Positions 51,631 through 59,453 of a stretch of 64,000 nucleotides of DNA are shown here, one piece after another. Under the pieces are notes generated by a model. It ran no database searches. It worked only from the letters and a program-made list of their open reading frames with translations, and had not been told where the DNA came from. Numbering within the stretch: position 1 is the stretch's first letter; the number at the start of each line of letters is the position of its first letter. The stretch is from contig JAUICM010000002.1 of the NCBI GenBank assembly GCA_030427885.1, positions 310,001 to 374,000 on the forward strand, read 5' to 3'. Made by a program: the position numbers and the translations under genes. Source of the DNA: Rhodothermia bacterium (GTDB lineage: Bacteria > Bacteroidota > Rhodothermia > Balneolales > Balneolaceae).

Positions 51631-53445
51631 ATGCAAGGCAACGGATTTAAAATCGGTGTCATTGTAGCGTTTCTTGCGCTGACACTTTACTACTTGTATC
51701 CAACCGTAATTTGGAACCTGGAACAAAAACAAATTAGTGAGCTTTCTGAATCGGAAGCAGAACAATACAAACAGGACAACGCCGAAAAACTGGCGAACCT
51801 GAAAGAAAACATCCTCTCTCTGGGTCTTGACCTCCAGGGCGGTATGCACGTTACTCTTGAAGTGGGAACGGCTCAACTTATTCGTGAACTGGCCGGCTCT
51901 GATGCTGATGCGGTCCTCAATGATGTGATCGATGAAGCGCAGGCTACTGCCACCGAAAACGACACAGATTTCATTGATGAAATGCAGGCTGCTTTTGAAG
52001 CCCGTGATCCAAACGCAAGATTGAGCCGCTATTACCGTAGCGATGCAGATGATATCACCCGTCGTTCTACTAATGACGAGATCGCAGCATATCTGAAAAC
52101 ACAACGGGATGCTGCCCTCGACCGTGCTATCGAGATCATTCGTACCCGAGTTGACCGTTTCGGTGTAACTGAACCTTCTATCATAAAGCAGGGTAACAGC
52201 CGTATTGTGGTTGAGCTTCCCGGTGTTGATGACGGTGATCGTGTTCGAAACCTACTTAAAGGTACTGCACGCCTTGAATTCAGAACCGGTGCTGATGCAC
52301 AGGATTTCACAAACTTCAGAACTAATGCTATCGAGTTTTACAACGTAACTCCGGATAGCACGGCTGACAGTCTTAATACTCAACCAGAAAACGAACTGCT
52401 TGAGCACCTTGGTTTTGTTCAGGGGCAAAGTTCGTATGTATTTGGTTATGCAAGTGAAAACGACACCGCAGCAGTAAGAGCCCTTCTGGGTGTTCCTGAA
52501 GTTCAACGAATGTTGCCAAGAAATACTGAGATGCTCTGGGGTTCAAGTCCGGTCTCATTCAATGACGGCGTAGAGTCTTTTGCATTATATGGTGTACACA
52601 GAGATGCTGAATTGACTGGTGAAGTGATCGAAAGTGCAAGTGTTCAGTTCGACCCAACCACTAACGTTCCTGAAGTAGCAATGGGAATGAACAGTGAAGG
52701 AGCCCGTATCTGGAGCCGTATCACTGGAGCCAATATCGGCAAACCAGTTGCTATCGTACTTGATAACTATATCGTTTCATATCCTAATGTTGTTACCAAG
52801 ATCAATAATGGAAATTCATCTATTACAGGTCTTGAAAATGTAGCTGAAGCCGAGGATCTGGTTAACATACTGTTATCCGGTGCGCTGCCAGCTCCACTTG
52901 AAATCATTGGAAGCAGAACGGTAGGTGCTACGCTGGGTGCTGAATCTATCAGTGCCGGATTAAACTCAATTCTTATTGGTTTAGGAATTGTAGCCATATT
53001 TATGATCGTCTATTACCGCACTGGCGGTGGTGTAGCTGATCTGGCCCTGATCCTGAACGTGATCTTTATTCTTGGGATCCTCGCTGCTTTTAAAGCCACT
53101 CTAACCCTTCCGGGTATGGCTGGTATCGTACTTACTATTGGTATGGCGGTAGATGCTAACGTGCTCATCTTCGACCGTATCAGGGAAGAACAGCGTGGTG
53201 GTAAAACCATGAGAGCTGCTATATCTGCAGGTTACTCCAACGCTATGAGTGCTATTGTTGATGCCAACGTAACCACTGGTTTTGTTGCCATCATTCTGAT
53301 GAGTTTTGGTTCAGGACCTATTAAAGGTTTCGCTGTAACACTGCTTGCTGGTATCGTTTGTTCACTCTTTAGTGCAATCGTGATAACCAGAGTAGTTATT
53401 GATTACCTGACCCGTGACAACGCCGATGCTGTGAGCTTCGGATAA
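51631..53445 (+). CDS. secD: Preprotein translocase subunit SecD
   Basis: A 604-aa inner-membrane protein that drives late stages of Sec export using the proton/sodium gradient. First membrane helix near residues 5-25, the periplasmic P1 domain with GLDLQGGMHVTLE (D1 motif), then the P1 head and six-helix C-terminal half with GMAVDANVLIFDRIREE (D5/D6 type motif) and LSGALPAPLEIIG. Motifs agree with RND-type SecD. The gene is followed by secF after a 36-bp gap, as usual for a secDF operon. Confidence 0.97.
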   Translation: MQGNGFKIGVIVAFLALTLYYLYPTVIWNLEQKQISELSESEAEQYKQDNAEKLANLKENILSLGLDLQGGMHVTLEVGTAQLIRELAGSDADAVLNDVIDEAQATATENDTDFIDEMQAAFEARDPNARLSRYYRSDADDITRRSTNDEIAAYLKTQRDAALDRAIEIIRTRVDRFGVTEPSIIKQGNSRIVVELPGVDDGDRVRNLLKGTARLEFRTGADAQDFTNFRTNAIEFYNVTPDSTADSLNTQPENELLEHLGFVQGQSSYVFGYASENDTAAVRALLGVPEVQRMLPRNTEMLWGSSPVSFNDGVESFALYGVHRDAELTGEVIESASVQFDPTTNVPEVAMGMNSEGARIWSRITGANIGKPVAIVLDNYIVSYPNVVTKINNGNSSITGLENVAEAEDLVNILLSGALPAPLEIIGSRTVGATLGAESISAGLNSILIGLGIVAIFMIVYYRTGGGVADLALILNVIFILGILAAFKATLTLPGMAGIVLTIGMAVDANVLIFDRIREEQRGGKTMRAAISAGYSNAMSAIVDANVTTGFVAIILMSFGSGPIKGFAVTLLAGIVCSLFSAIVITRVVIDYLTRDNADAVSFG

Positions 53446-53481
53446 TCTCAAGAAATTTAAAAGATATAAAAGGAACACATT

Positions 53482-54393
53482 ATGAGATGGTTTGAAACTC
53501 CAACCTTCGACTTTGTAAATAAGCGCAAACTCGCTTACACATTCTCCGGGGTCCTTTTTCTGGCTTCCCTGGTTATTATTTTCACACAAGGCCTTCAATA
53601 CGGTATCGACTTCAAAGGTGGTAGTGAATTTGTTTACAAGTTCTCTGAGCCCGTTAATACCGTTGAATTGCGCAGCACACTTACCGATCCATTAGGATCG
53701 GCACCCGAAGTAAAACTCTTCGGTACTGATGTAGAAGTACTCATTCGTACCGATAACACTGCACCTAAAGAAGAAGTGCAGCAGATCATTCAGGATACCT
53801 TTGCATCAGCTATGCCGAACATTACGTATGAAACCGAGTCTGGCAGTTATATCAGTCCCCGGTTTGGTGATGATCTGAAGTCTGGTGCATTGCAATCGGT
53901 TATCTATGCTATTGTAATCATCTTCCTTTACATCCTGATCCGTTTCCGTAACTGGACCTTCTCATTAGGTGCTGTTGCCGCTCTGGTTCATGATGTTACC
54001 ATAACCCTGGGAGTGTTTACTATTCTGAACAATCTAGTTTCATTCAGCTTGCTGATCGATCAGAATATCATTGCTGCATTCCTGACCATTGTGGGTTATT
54101 CTCTGAACGATACGGTGGTAGTATTCGACCGTATTCGTGAGAATAGCATTGTACATAAAGGAATGGAATTTATACCGATGATCAACAAGAGTCTGAACGA
54201 CACGCTCAGCCGTACTGTGATAACTTCACTAACTACCTTGTTTGTAGTAGTTGTGCTGTTTATTTTCGGTGGTGAGGTGTTGAAAGGATTATCTTTTGCC
54301 CTTATTATCGGTATAGTAATTGGTACGTACAGCTCATTGTTTGTAGCAAGCCCGTTGGTGCTTGAACTTGATAAACGTACCAGAAAATCATAA
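53482..54393 (+). CDS. secF: Preprotein translocase subunit SecF
   Basis: A 303-aa SecF with the amino-terminal helix (YTFSGVLFLASLVIIFTQG), the DFKGGSEFVYKF motif, and the five C-terminal helices with NDTVVVFDRIREN and LNDTLSRTVITSLTTLFVV. Standard length. Directly after secD; pairs with it to form SecDF. The STAS protein follows 22 nt after its stop, with its own AGAGGAA site. Confidence 0.97.
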   Translation: MRWFETPTFDFVNKRKLAYTFSGVLFLASLVIIFTQGLQYGIDFKGGSEFVYKFSEPVNTVELRSTLTDPLGSAPEVKLFGTDVEVLIRTDNTAPKEEVQQIIQDTFASAMPNITYETESGSYISPRFGDDLKSGALQSVIYAIVIIFLYILIRFRNWTFSLGAVAALVHDVTITLGVFTILNNLVSFSLLIDQNIIAAFLTIVGYSLNDTVVVFDRIRENSIVHKGMEFIPMINKSLNDTLSRTVITSLTTLFVVVVLFIFGGEVLKGLSFALIIGIVIGTYSSLFVASPLVLELDKRTRKS

Positions 54394-54415
54394 AAGAATA
54401 TTTTAAGAGGAAATT

Positions 54416-54760
54416 ATGGCTTTTAATACATCAGAACGCTACGGCTGTGTTGTTATCGAATTCAAAGGTAACGTAATGGGTGGGCCCGACGCGGTTAGCC
54501 TCAACGAAAAACTTCATGAGCTTATCGACGCGGAGAAAACCAATATCGTGGTGGATCTGGGAAAAGTGAAGTTTATGAATTCCTCCGGACTCGGTATGCT
54601 TATCGGTGCGCTAACCACTATGCGTAAATCAGGTGGTGACCTGCGTATTGCTAATGCAACCGACAAAATTCAGAGTCTGTTGATCGTTACCAAGCTTATC
54701 ACGGTATTCAAACATTTTGATTCTGTTGATAAGGCGGTAGAGTCTTTCAATGAAGAATAA
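54416..54760 (+). CDS. STAS-domain anti-sigma-factor antagonist
   Basis: A 114-aa single STAS domain of the SpoIIAA/RsbV type. The phospho-acceptor region is KFMNSSGLGMLIG; the two serines in NSSG are candidates for kinase-dependent control. It would bind a partner anti-sigma kinase, which is not encoded in the window. The ribosome site is AGAGGAA. It follows secF closely and ends before a strong terminator. Confidence 0.93.
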   Translation: MAFNTSERYGCVVIEFKGNVMGGPDAVSLNEKLHELIDAEKTNIVVDLGKVKFMNSSGLGMLIGALTTMRKSGGDLRIANATDKIQSLLIVTKLITVFKHFDSVDKAVESFNEE

Positions 54761-54782
54761 CAGACCATACTAAACTAAACTC

Positions 54783-54814
54783 AAAAGGGGTGTACCTTAC
54801 TACACCCCTTTTTT
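54783..54814 (+). terminator. Rho-independent terminator after STAS gene
   Basis: AAAAGGGGTGTA-CCTTAC-TACACCCCTTTT, 12-bp stem, 6-nt loop and T-run. It separates the secDF-STAS transcript from purA. The A-run before it would also allow a weak reverse-strand terminator. Confidence 0.95.
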
Positions 54815-54831
54815 ATTGCAATCTTGTTCTT

Positions 54832-56106
54832 ATGTCAATACGTGTTGTTATTGGAGCCCAATGGGGTGATGAAGGAAAAGGTAAGATCGTTGACCTGCTT
54901 AGTGATAAAGTAGAATATGTAGCCCGGTTTCAGGGCGGAGCAAATGCAGGCCATACCCTTAAATTTGACGATAAAGAAGTAGTTTTACATCTCGTTCCTT
55001 CCGGAATATTTAATGGTGACGCCACCTGCGTGATCGGAAATGGTGTAGTGATCGACCCGATCGCCCTTGTAAAAGAAATTGAAGGTGTTAAAGAAATGGG
55101 CTTCTCTCTTGAGAACCGGTTCTTTATCAGCCAGACTGCACACGTGATCCTTCCTTATCATAAAGTCCTTGATCAGCTTAAAGAAAAGAGACGCGCTAAA
55201 GATGCCATTGGCACCACAGGACGTGGGATCGGACCTGCTTATGTAAGTAAAGTAGCCAGGGTGGGTATCCGTATGGTGGACCTGCTCGACCGTTCAGTAC
55301 TGCGTAAGAAAATCACCCAAAACGTAGAAGACATTAATTATTCGCTCGAAAATCTGTACAACGAACCGGTCATGAATGTTGATGACATCATGAACGAAGT
55401 AGAAGAATCCATTCAGATCCTCGAACCTTACATTTGCAACACTTCCAATATCCTGCATGAAGCAATTGAAGCAGGAGAATCTATATTACTTGAAGGCGCC
55501 CAGGGATGTCTGCTTGATGTGGACCACGGAACCTATCCGTATGTGACTTCTTCTTCTCCTACCTCTGGTGGAGCATGTACCGGAACCGGTGTACCTCCAA
55601 CTGCCATCACACACGTTATGGGAATCACCAAAGCGTACTGTACCCGTGTGGGTAACGGACCTTTTCCTACAGAACTGGAAGACGAAACCGGTGAAGAACT
55701 CCGCAAAAAGGGACATGAATTCGGTGCAACCACCGGCCGACCACGTCGCTGTGGCTGGCTGGATCTTGTAGCCCTGAAATATGCTGTTCGAATCAATGGC
55801 ATGAATGAACTCACCCTTACCAAGATGGATGTGATGGACGGCTTTGAGGAGATCAAAGTATGTACCAGCTACAAGATCAATGGCAAGGAAACCAAAGTAT
55901 TCCCACTCTGCCTCGATGAGGTTGAAAATGTGGAACCGGTATACACAAGTCTTCCGGGCTGGGATAAAGATATCTCAGGCATGACTACCTGGGATGAACT
56001 ACCGGCCAATGCCAAAAGCTATATTGAGTTCGTGGAAGAGTATCTGGGTGTGAAGTTCACCATCATTTCTACGGGTCCGAAGAGAAAAGAGACGATCGTT
56101 CGGTAA
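54832..56106 (+). CDS. purA: Adenylosuccinate synthetase
   Basis: A 424-aa enzyme converting IMP, aspartate and GTP to adenylosuccinate in AMP synthesis. P-loop VVIGAQWGDEGKGKIVDLL (residues about 5-24), IMP site segment TTGRGIGPAYVSKVARVG, ARRG-type loop EFGATTGRPRRCGWLDLVALK and the guanine site TKMDVMDGF are complete. Start at ATG 54832 (MSIRVVIGAQWG); a TTG at 54790 lies in the upstream terminator. Its 3' side enters the repeat island. Confidence 0.97.
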   Translation: MSIRVVIGAQWGDEGKGKIVDLLSDKVEYVARFQGGANAGHTLKFDDKEVVLHLVPSGIFNGDATCVIGNGVVIDPIALVKEIEGVKEMGFSLENRFFISQTAHVILPYHKVLDQLKEKRRAKDAIGTTGRGIGPAYVSKVARVGIRMVDLLDRSVLRKKITQNVEDINYSLENLYNEPVMNVDDIMNEVEESIQILEPYICNTSNILHEAIEAGESILLEGAQGCLLDVDHGTYPYVTSSSPTSGGACTGTGVPPTAITHVMGITKAYCTRVGNGPFPTELEDETGEELRKKGHEFGATTGRPRRCGWLDLVALKYAVRINGMNELTLTKMDVMDGFEEIKVCTSYKINGKETKVFPLCLDEVENVEPVYTSLPGWDKDISGMTTWDELPANAKSYIEFVEEYLGVKFTIISTGPKRKETIVR

Positions 56107-56174
56107 AAACGACGGCAGACTACTGACGATTGACGAACGGGTTATTTACCCAGCTCAACTTTAATACACGTAAT

Positions 56175-56325
56175 AGTCCTCCCTCGAGAAGCCTGTACTG
56201 AACTTCTTTCAGTAAGGTGGCATTTTTGGTTTACCAAAAAGACAGAAGGTGTCGTACTGGGTACATAATTTGGAAGCAAACCCGACACCCCTCCCGCTTC
56301 GCGGCTCTCCCCTCAAGGGGAGACT
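56175..56325 (+). repeat. Structured repeat, copy A (DUF559-associated)
   Basis: Begins AGTCCTCCCT and ends GGGGAGACT (outer AGTC/GACT). Internal parts: TTTTTGGT-TT-ACCAAAAA hairpin (56223-56240), 41-bp core from GGTGTCG to CCGACAC (56248-56288), and CTCCCCTCAAGGGGAG at the right end. The left stem is interrupted by an insertion carrying TACTGAA/TTCAGTA (56196-56214). The right end contains the last three codons and the stop of the DUF559 gene. The same 41-bp core is exactly repeated in copy B. Confidence 0.9.
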
Positions 56326-56687
56326 TCTTCTATTTTATGAATCAGAAATTGAATCACTGAGTTCAGGTTCTTTTTTATATCAAGGTCACTAATTCTGATA
56401 ATATGAACCCCTAATTGAGAAAGGTGATAATCCTTTAGCCTGTCCTTTTCAAATTGAGAGTCGGTGTCATGAGAAGTGCCATCTACTTCTATTCCTATCA
56501 TCAGCTCGTGGCAATAGAAATCAATTATGAAATTTCCTATCGGGACCTGTCTGTGAAACTGAACCCCAAGCTTCCTTCCTTTTATTGCTTTCCAGAGTAA
56601 TATCTCCCCTATAGTAGAATTCTTTCTCAGATCTCTGGCAAACTTCCGCAAACCCGGATTATATGGTATGATCTTGTTTCTGGTCAT
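56313..56687 (-). CDS. DUF559-family PD-(D/E)xK endonuclease-like protein
   Basis: A 124-aa protein of the DUF559/MTES_1575 group, related to Vsr-like very-short-patch endonucleases. A helical start (LRKFARDLRKNSTIGEILLW) is followed by the nuclease core: FHRQVPIGNFIIDFYC with the first Asp, and IGIEVDGTSH with the Glu-x-Asp that completes PD-(D/E)xK. The chain then ends in the short helix (LNSVIQFLIHKIEEVSP). The last residues VSP and the stop TGA are encoded by the right end of repeat copy A. A 7-bp dyad overlaps its start codon. DNA nicking or cleavage is likely; target unknown. Confidence 0.88.
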   Translation of the reverse strand: MTRNKIIPYNPGLRKFARDLRKNSTIGEILLWKAIKGRKLGVQFHRQVPIGNFIIDFYCHELMIGIEVDGTSHDTDSQFEKDRLKDYHLSQLGVHIIRISDLDIKKNLNSVIQFLIHKIEEVSP

Positions 56688-56699
56688 ATCTGTATGACC
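56682..56699. promoter_or_regulatory. Dyad over the DUF559 start codon
   Basis: GGTCATA-TCTG-TATGACC, perfect 7-bp arms. The gene's start codon (minus strand ATG at 56685-56687) lies in the left arm. It could be a self-recognition site for the protein or a hairpin that limits translation. Confidence 0.5.
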
Positions 56700-56745
56700 C
56701 GGAACTAACTATATCCTTACAAGATTTTTTAGGAAGGGTAGGAAA

Positions 56746-56857
56746 AGTCCTCCCTTGAGGGAGGTGGCATTTTGAGTTTACTCAAAAGACGGAGGGTGTC
56801 GTACTGGGTACATAATTTGGAAGCAAACCCGACACACCTCCCCCTCAAAGGGAGACT
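56746..56857 (+). repeat. Structured repeat, copy B (DUF559-associated)
   Basis: The outer ends are AGTCC and AGACT. Left stem CCTCCCTTGAGGGAGG (56749-56764), second hairpin TTTTGAGT-TT-ACTCAAAA (56770-56787), core GGTGTCG...CCGACAC (56795-56835) identical to copy A over 41 bp, and right stem with CTCCCCCTCAAAGGGAG. It lacks the extra CCGCTTCGCGG segment found in copies A and C. It lies on the 5' side of the DUF559 gene, in the same orientation as A, so the gene is framed by direct repeats. Confidence 0.9.
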
Positions 56858-56900
56858 TTTAAATTGCCAATGAAATTAATTATATGTACAAATAAAAAAC

Positions 56901-57458
56901 ATGTTAATTATGCAATTATATGAACTTTTATTGGTTTTAAATCCTTCTCCACATATTTCTGTTCATATCAGAGATGAAAAAGAGTGGTTCAAAAGTAATT
57001 ATGGATATTTTGAATCATATTATTCTACTCCTCATATTACTTTGTCTAACTTGTTAATACTACCGGATAAGACTTCTACTTTTCTGAACTCATTGAGAGA
57101 AAAGCTGCTTACAGTTGAACCTTTCGATGTTAATTTAGCTGGTTATGGTTCTTTCGAAACAGGTAAAACTATACATGTTAATGTTATAAAGGATAAGTTT
57201 TACGAAAAATTATTAATGCAACTGGCTTTACAAAAAGCTGAATTCTTCAACCGAAGGCATTTCAATATTATTAATGAGCCCCATCTTACCATAGCAAAAA
57301 ATTTAAGCCCCTTTATACTTATGAGGGCACGAAATGAATATTACAAACGAGATTTCTTTGATTGTTTTGAAGCAAAAAGTATTACTGTTCTTTCAAGATC
57401 TTACAATGAAGTAAAAACCAAGTGGTCTTTTCTGGAAGAATTAAGTCTAAAGAACTAG
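56901..57458 (+). CDS. 2H phosphoesterase (2'-5' RNA ligase-like)
   Basis: A 185-aa protein of the 2H superfamily (LigT/2'-5' RNA ligase, PF13563). The two catalytic H-x-T motifs are PHITLSNL (near residue 48) and PHLTIAKNL (near residue 136), at a spacing typical of the fold. Substrate could be a 2'-5' or cyclic phosphodiester of RNA. The gene is clearly AT-richer than its neighbours and has an unusual AT-rich leader. It sits between repeat copies B and C, so it looks like cargo of the island. The start may be ATG 56901 or 56910. Confidence 0.85.
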   Translation: MLIMQLYELLLVLNPSPHISVHIRDEKEWFKSNYGYFESYYSTPHITLSNLLILPDKTSTFLNSLREKLLTVEPFDVNLAGYGSFETGKTIHVNVIKDKFYEKLLMQLALQKAEFFNRRHFNIINEPHLTIAKNLSPFILMRARNEYYKRDFFDCFEAKSITVLSRSYNEVKTKWSFLEELSLKN

Positions 57459-57475
57459 TCATACAAAATCATTTT

Positions 57476-57601
57476 AGTCCTCCCTTGAGGGAGGTGCGGT
57501 TTTCCGCTTGCGGAAAAAGCGGAGGGTGTCCGGTGGGGAAGATACTTTGATACAACTCCGACACCCCTCCCGCTTCGCGACTCTCCCCTCAAGGGGAGAC
57601 T
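57476..57601 (+). repeat. Structured repeat, copy C (island end)
   Basis: The ends are AGTCC and GAGACT. Left stem CCTCCCTTGAGGGAGG (57479-57494), second hairpin TTTTCCGC-TT-GCGGAAAA (57500-57517), inner GGGTGTCCGG...CCGACACCCC with a different loop from A/B, CGCTTCGCG and right stem CTCCCCTCAAGGGGAG. It is a third, more diverged but perfectly stem-conserving copy. It sits between the 2H gene and the convergent sulfotransferase gene. Confidence 0.9.
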
Positions 57602-57640
57602 AATTTGTGGCTTTAATTCTTTTCTACCACAACGAGTTAT

Positions 57641-58354
57641 TTATTTTTGGACCAACTTCCCATAATAAAACTCGCACTCTTTGAGGAGTTCCTGCAGGTG
57701 TTCGGGGACTTCTTCGTTCTTGGCTTTGTAGGGCTGAAAGCCAGTGCTTTTGTGGACGTTAGAATACCAGTGTGGTGCCCAGATGCCGTCTTCGGGAATA
57801 GGACCTGCTTCCCATTGAAGCATGTTCTCGTCAAATGGAATACCAATGTATTCGCAGATCTCGGTGAGTTTAGCCTTTGGGTCCATGAGGATCTCTTTGG
57901 AATCGACCACCAGCGGAGTTTGTCCCAGTTCATTTCTCAGGTACTCGATCAATTCCGCCTGCATTCCGTAGCCGGTATCAGCCAGACTTGGAGCTTCGAT
58001 CTGCTTAATGAAGGAAGTGATCATTTCCTTGGGCTCACGTGTAAGAATGATATTGATGGTATCCTTCATGAAGCTGTAATCCAGATCCACCAGATGATGG
58101 GTCATATGCTTGAACATGACTACCGGAGTGTCATAGTCACCGAATACCACATCTTCAATTACCTTTTGGGCATCATTCTCCTGATCGGCTACGACTTCCT
58201 CTCCACCAGGATGATAAGCTACTGCTCCGGTGTGACTGAGGTAGTATCCATATAATGGCTCATCCACTACAGTGGTGTCTTCGCGCTGTGCAAAGGAATA
58301 CATCAATGCCGTTGAGATATTACGGGGACTGCACCAAAAACAGACTCTTTTCAT
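57641..58354 (-). CDS. Sulfotransferase-family P-loop protein
   Basis: A 237-aa protein of the sulfotransferase fold. The PAPS-binding segment is FWCSPRNISTALMYSFAQ (residues about 6-23), followed by a helical core and the 3'-phosphate side with IILTREPKEMITSF (residues about 108-121), then VVDSKEILMDPKAKLTEICEYIGIPF. The pair of this type of sulfotransferase with a class IV aminotransferase (next gene) is found fused as one protein in plants, as I recall. Substrate is unknown. Minus strand, downstream of the aminotransferase. Confidence 0.85.
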   Translation of the reverse strand: MKRVCFWCSPRNISTALMYSFAQREDTTVVDEPLYGYYLSHTGAVAYHPGGEEVVADQENDAQKVIEDVVFGDYDTPVVMFKHMTHHLVDLDYSFMKDTINIILTREPKEMITSFIKQIEAPSLADTGYGMQAELIEYLRNELGQTPLVVDSKEILMDPKAKLTEICEYIGIPFDENMLQWEAGPIPEDGIWAPHWYSNVHKSTGFQPYKAKNEEVPEHLQELLKECEFYYGKLVQK

Positions 58355-58370
58355 ATTGAATTCAAGATGA

Positions 58371-58438
58371 AAAATTCAAAATTAAAAATTGGTTTCCGGA
58401 GTCCAACCTATTTTTAATTTTAAATTTTGAATTATTAA
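58371..58438. repeat. AT-rich post-stop word hairpin after aminotransferase
   Basis: AATTCAAAATTAAAAAT words (58373-58389) face ATTTTTAATTTT and AAATTTTGAATT (58410-58433) across a loop with GGTTTCCGGAGTCC. It starts directly after the aminotransferase stop on the minus strand. Confidence 0.6.
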
Positions 58439-59362
58439 TTACACGCTCGCGTGATCGACGTCTTCTTTTATCGCTCCTTCATACAGGTTTTGAAGCAAGC
58501 CAGTCATAGTGCCGGGAACTGAATCGGAGATCTTTCGTCCGTCTACTTCTGTAACCGGAGTTAAACCACCGAAGCTTCCTGTTACAAATGCCTCATCAGC
58601 ACCATACACATCAAACAGAGAGAAATTCTTCTCAAATACCGTGATGTTATTCTTCTCACACACTTCGATCACTTTTCCCCGGGTGATCCCGTTCATGCAA
58701 TACTGTCCGGTGGAGGTCCATACCTCACCATTTTTCACCATAAAGAAATTGGTAGCGTTACAGGTACTCACAAAACCGTGAATGTCCAACATTAGCGCTT
58801 CGTCGGCTCCGGCTTCCAGTGCCTGAATGAGTGCCTGTACTTCATGAAGTTTACTGTGGCAATTCAGACGTGGATCCAGATAATCCGGTGAACCACGACG
58901 GATGGTGCTGGTAAATAACTTCACGCCTTTATCTCTGGTAGTTGGATCAGCTTTCTTGTGCTCAGCGATGATCACTACATTCGGCCCGGAGATGGTAAGC
59001 CTCGGATCCTGACTTGGAGTCTTTTTGATCCCACGCGTGATCATGATCCGAACGTGAACGCCATCCTCCATATCGTTGGCATCCAATACTTTTTTTACCG
59101 CTTTGTACAAGTCCTGACGAGTCATCTTCAGATCCATACCAACCGAAGCAGCTCCCTGCCAGAGACGATCCATATGTTCATCCCAGAAAACCAGGACTCC
59201 GTGATGCAATCTCAATCCTTCCCAGATTCCATCTCCTACCAGATACCCACTGTCAAAAACCGAGATCTTTGCCTCATTTCGTGGAAAAAGTTCCCCGTTA
59301 ATTGAAATGAGAACGTTTTCGTTTCTTGGATCTGCAATTGCGTTGTGTGTGCCGTGTGTCAA
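58439..59362 (-). CDS. Class IV aminotransferase (branched-chain type)
   Basis: A 307-aa PLP enzyme of fold type IV. Marks: FDSGYLVGDGIWEGLRLHHG at the start, the PLP lysine in LNCHSKLHEVQALIQA, DEALMLDIHGFVSTCNATNFF as the cofactor phosphate/loop region and MNGITRGKVIEVCEKNN near the end. The family covers branched-chain and D-amino acid aminotransferases and aminodeoxychorismate lyase; the sequence is closest in feel to the branched-chain type. It lies upstream of the sulfotransferase and probably shares its transcript. Confidence 0.88.
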   Translation of the reverse strand: MTHGTHNAIADPRNENVLISINGELFPRNEAKISVFDSGYLVGDGIWEGLRLHHGVLVFWDEHMDRLWQGAASVGMDLKMTRQDLYKAVKKVLDANDMEDGVHVRIMITRGIKKTPSQDPRLTISGPNVVIIAEHKKADPTTRDKGVKLFTSTIRRGSPDYLDPRLNCHSKLHEVQALIQALEAGADEALMLDIHGFVSTCNATNFFMVKNGEVWTSTGQYCMNGITRGKVIEVCEKNNITVFEKNFSLFDVYGADEAFVTGSFGGLTPVTEVDGRKISDSVPGTMTGLLQNLYEGAIKEDVDHASV

Positions 59363-59453
59363 TTTCTTAATTCTGAATTATGGATTATGAATTTTGAATT
59401 GAGGTTAACGATTCAAAATTCACTAATCAACACACAGTCACTTTTTTGAGATT
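59363..59453. repeat. Post-stop word hairpin after the 149-aa gene
   Basis: GAATTTTGAAT (59389-59399) and ATTCAAAATTC (59411-59421) are perfect 11-bp arms with an 11-nt loop. Located in the spacer between the 149-aa gene's stop and the aminotransferase start on the same strand. A second AATTCTGAATTA word is adjacent. Confidence 0.6.

Noticed and set aside
56107-57640. CRISPR array
   Set aside because: Only three repeats of over 110 bp, unequal spacers that contain genes, and no cas genes.
56107-57640. Classical insertion sequence
   Set aside because: No transposase gene, and no clear target-site duplication is visible around copies A to C.
57647-58255. 202-aa open frame on the plus strand
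   Set aside because: Antisense to the sulfotransferase gene, which carries the P-loop and neighbour logic. No ribosome site or motif.
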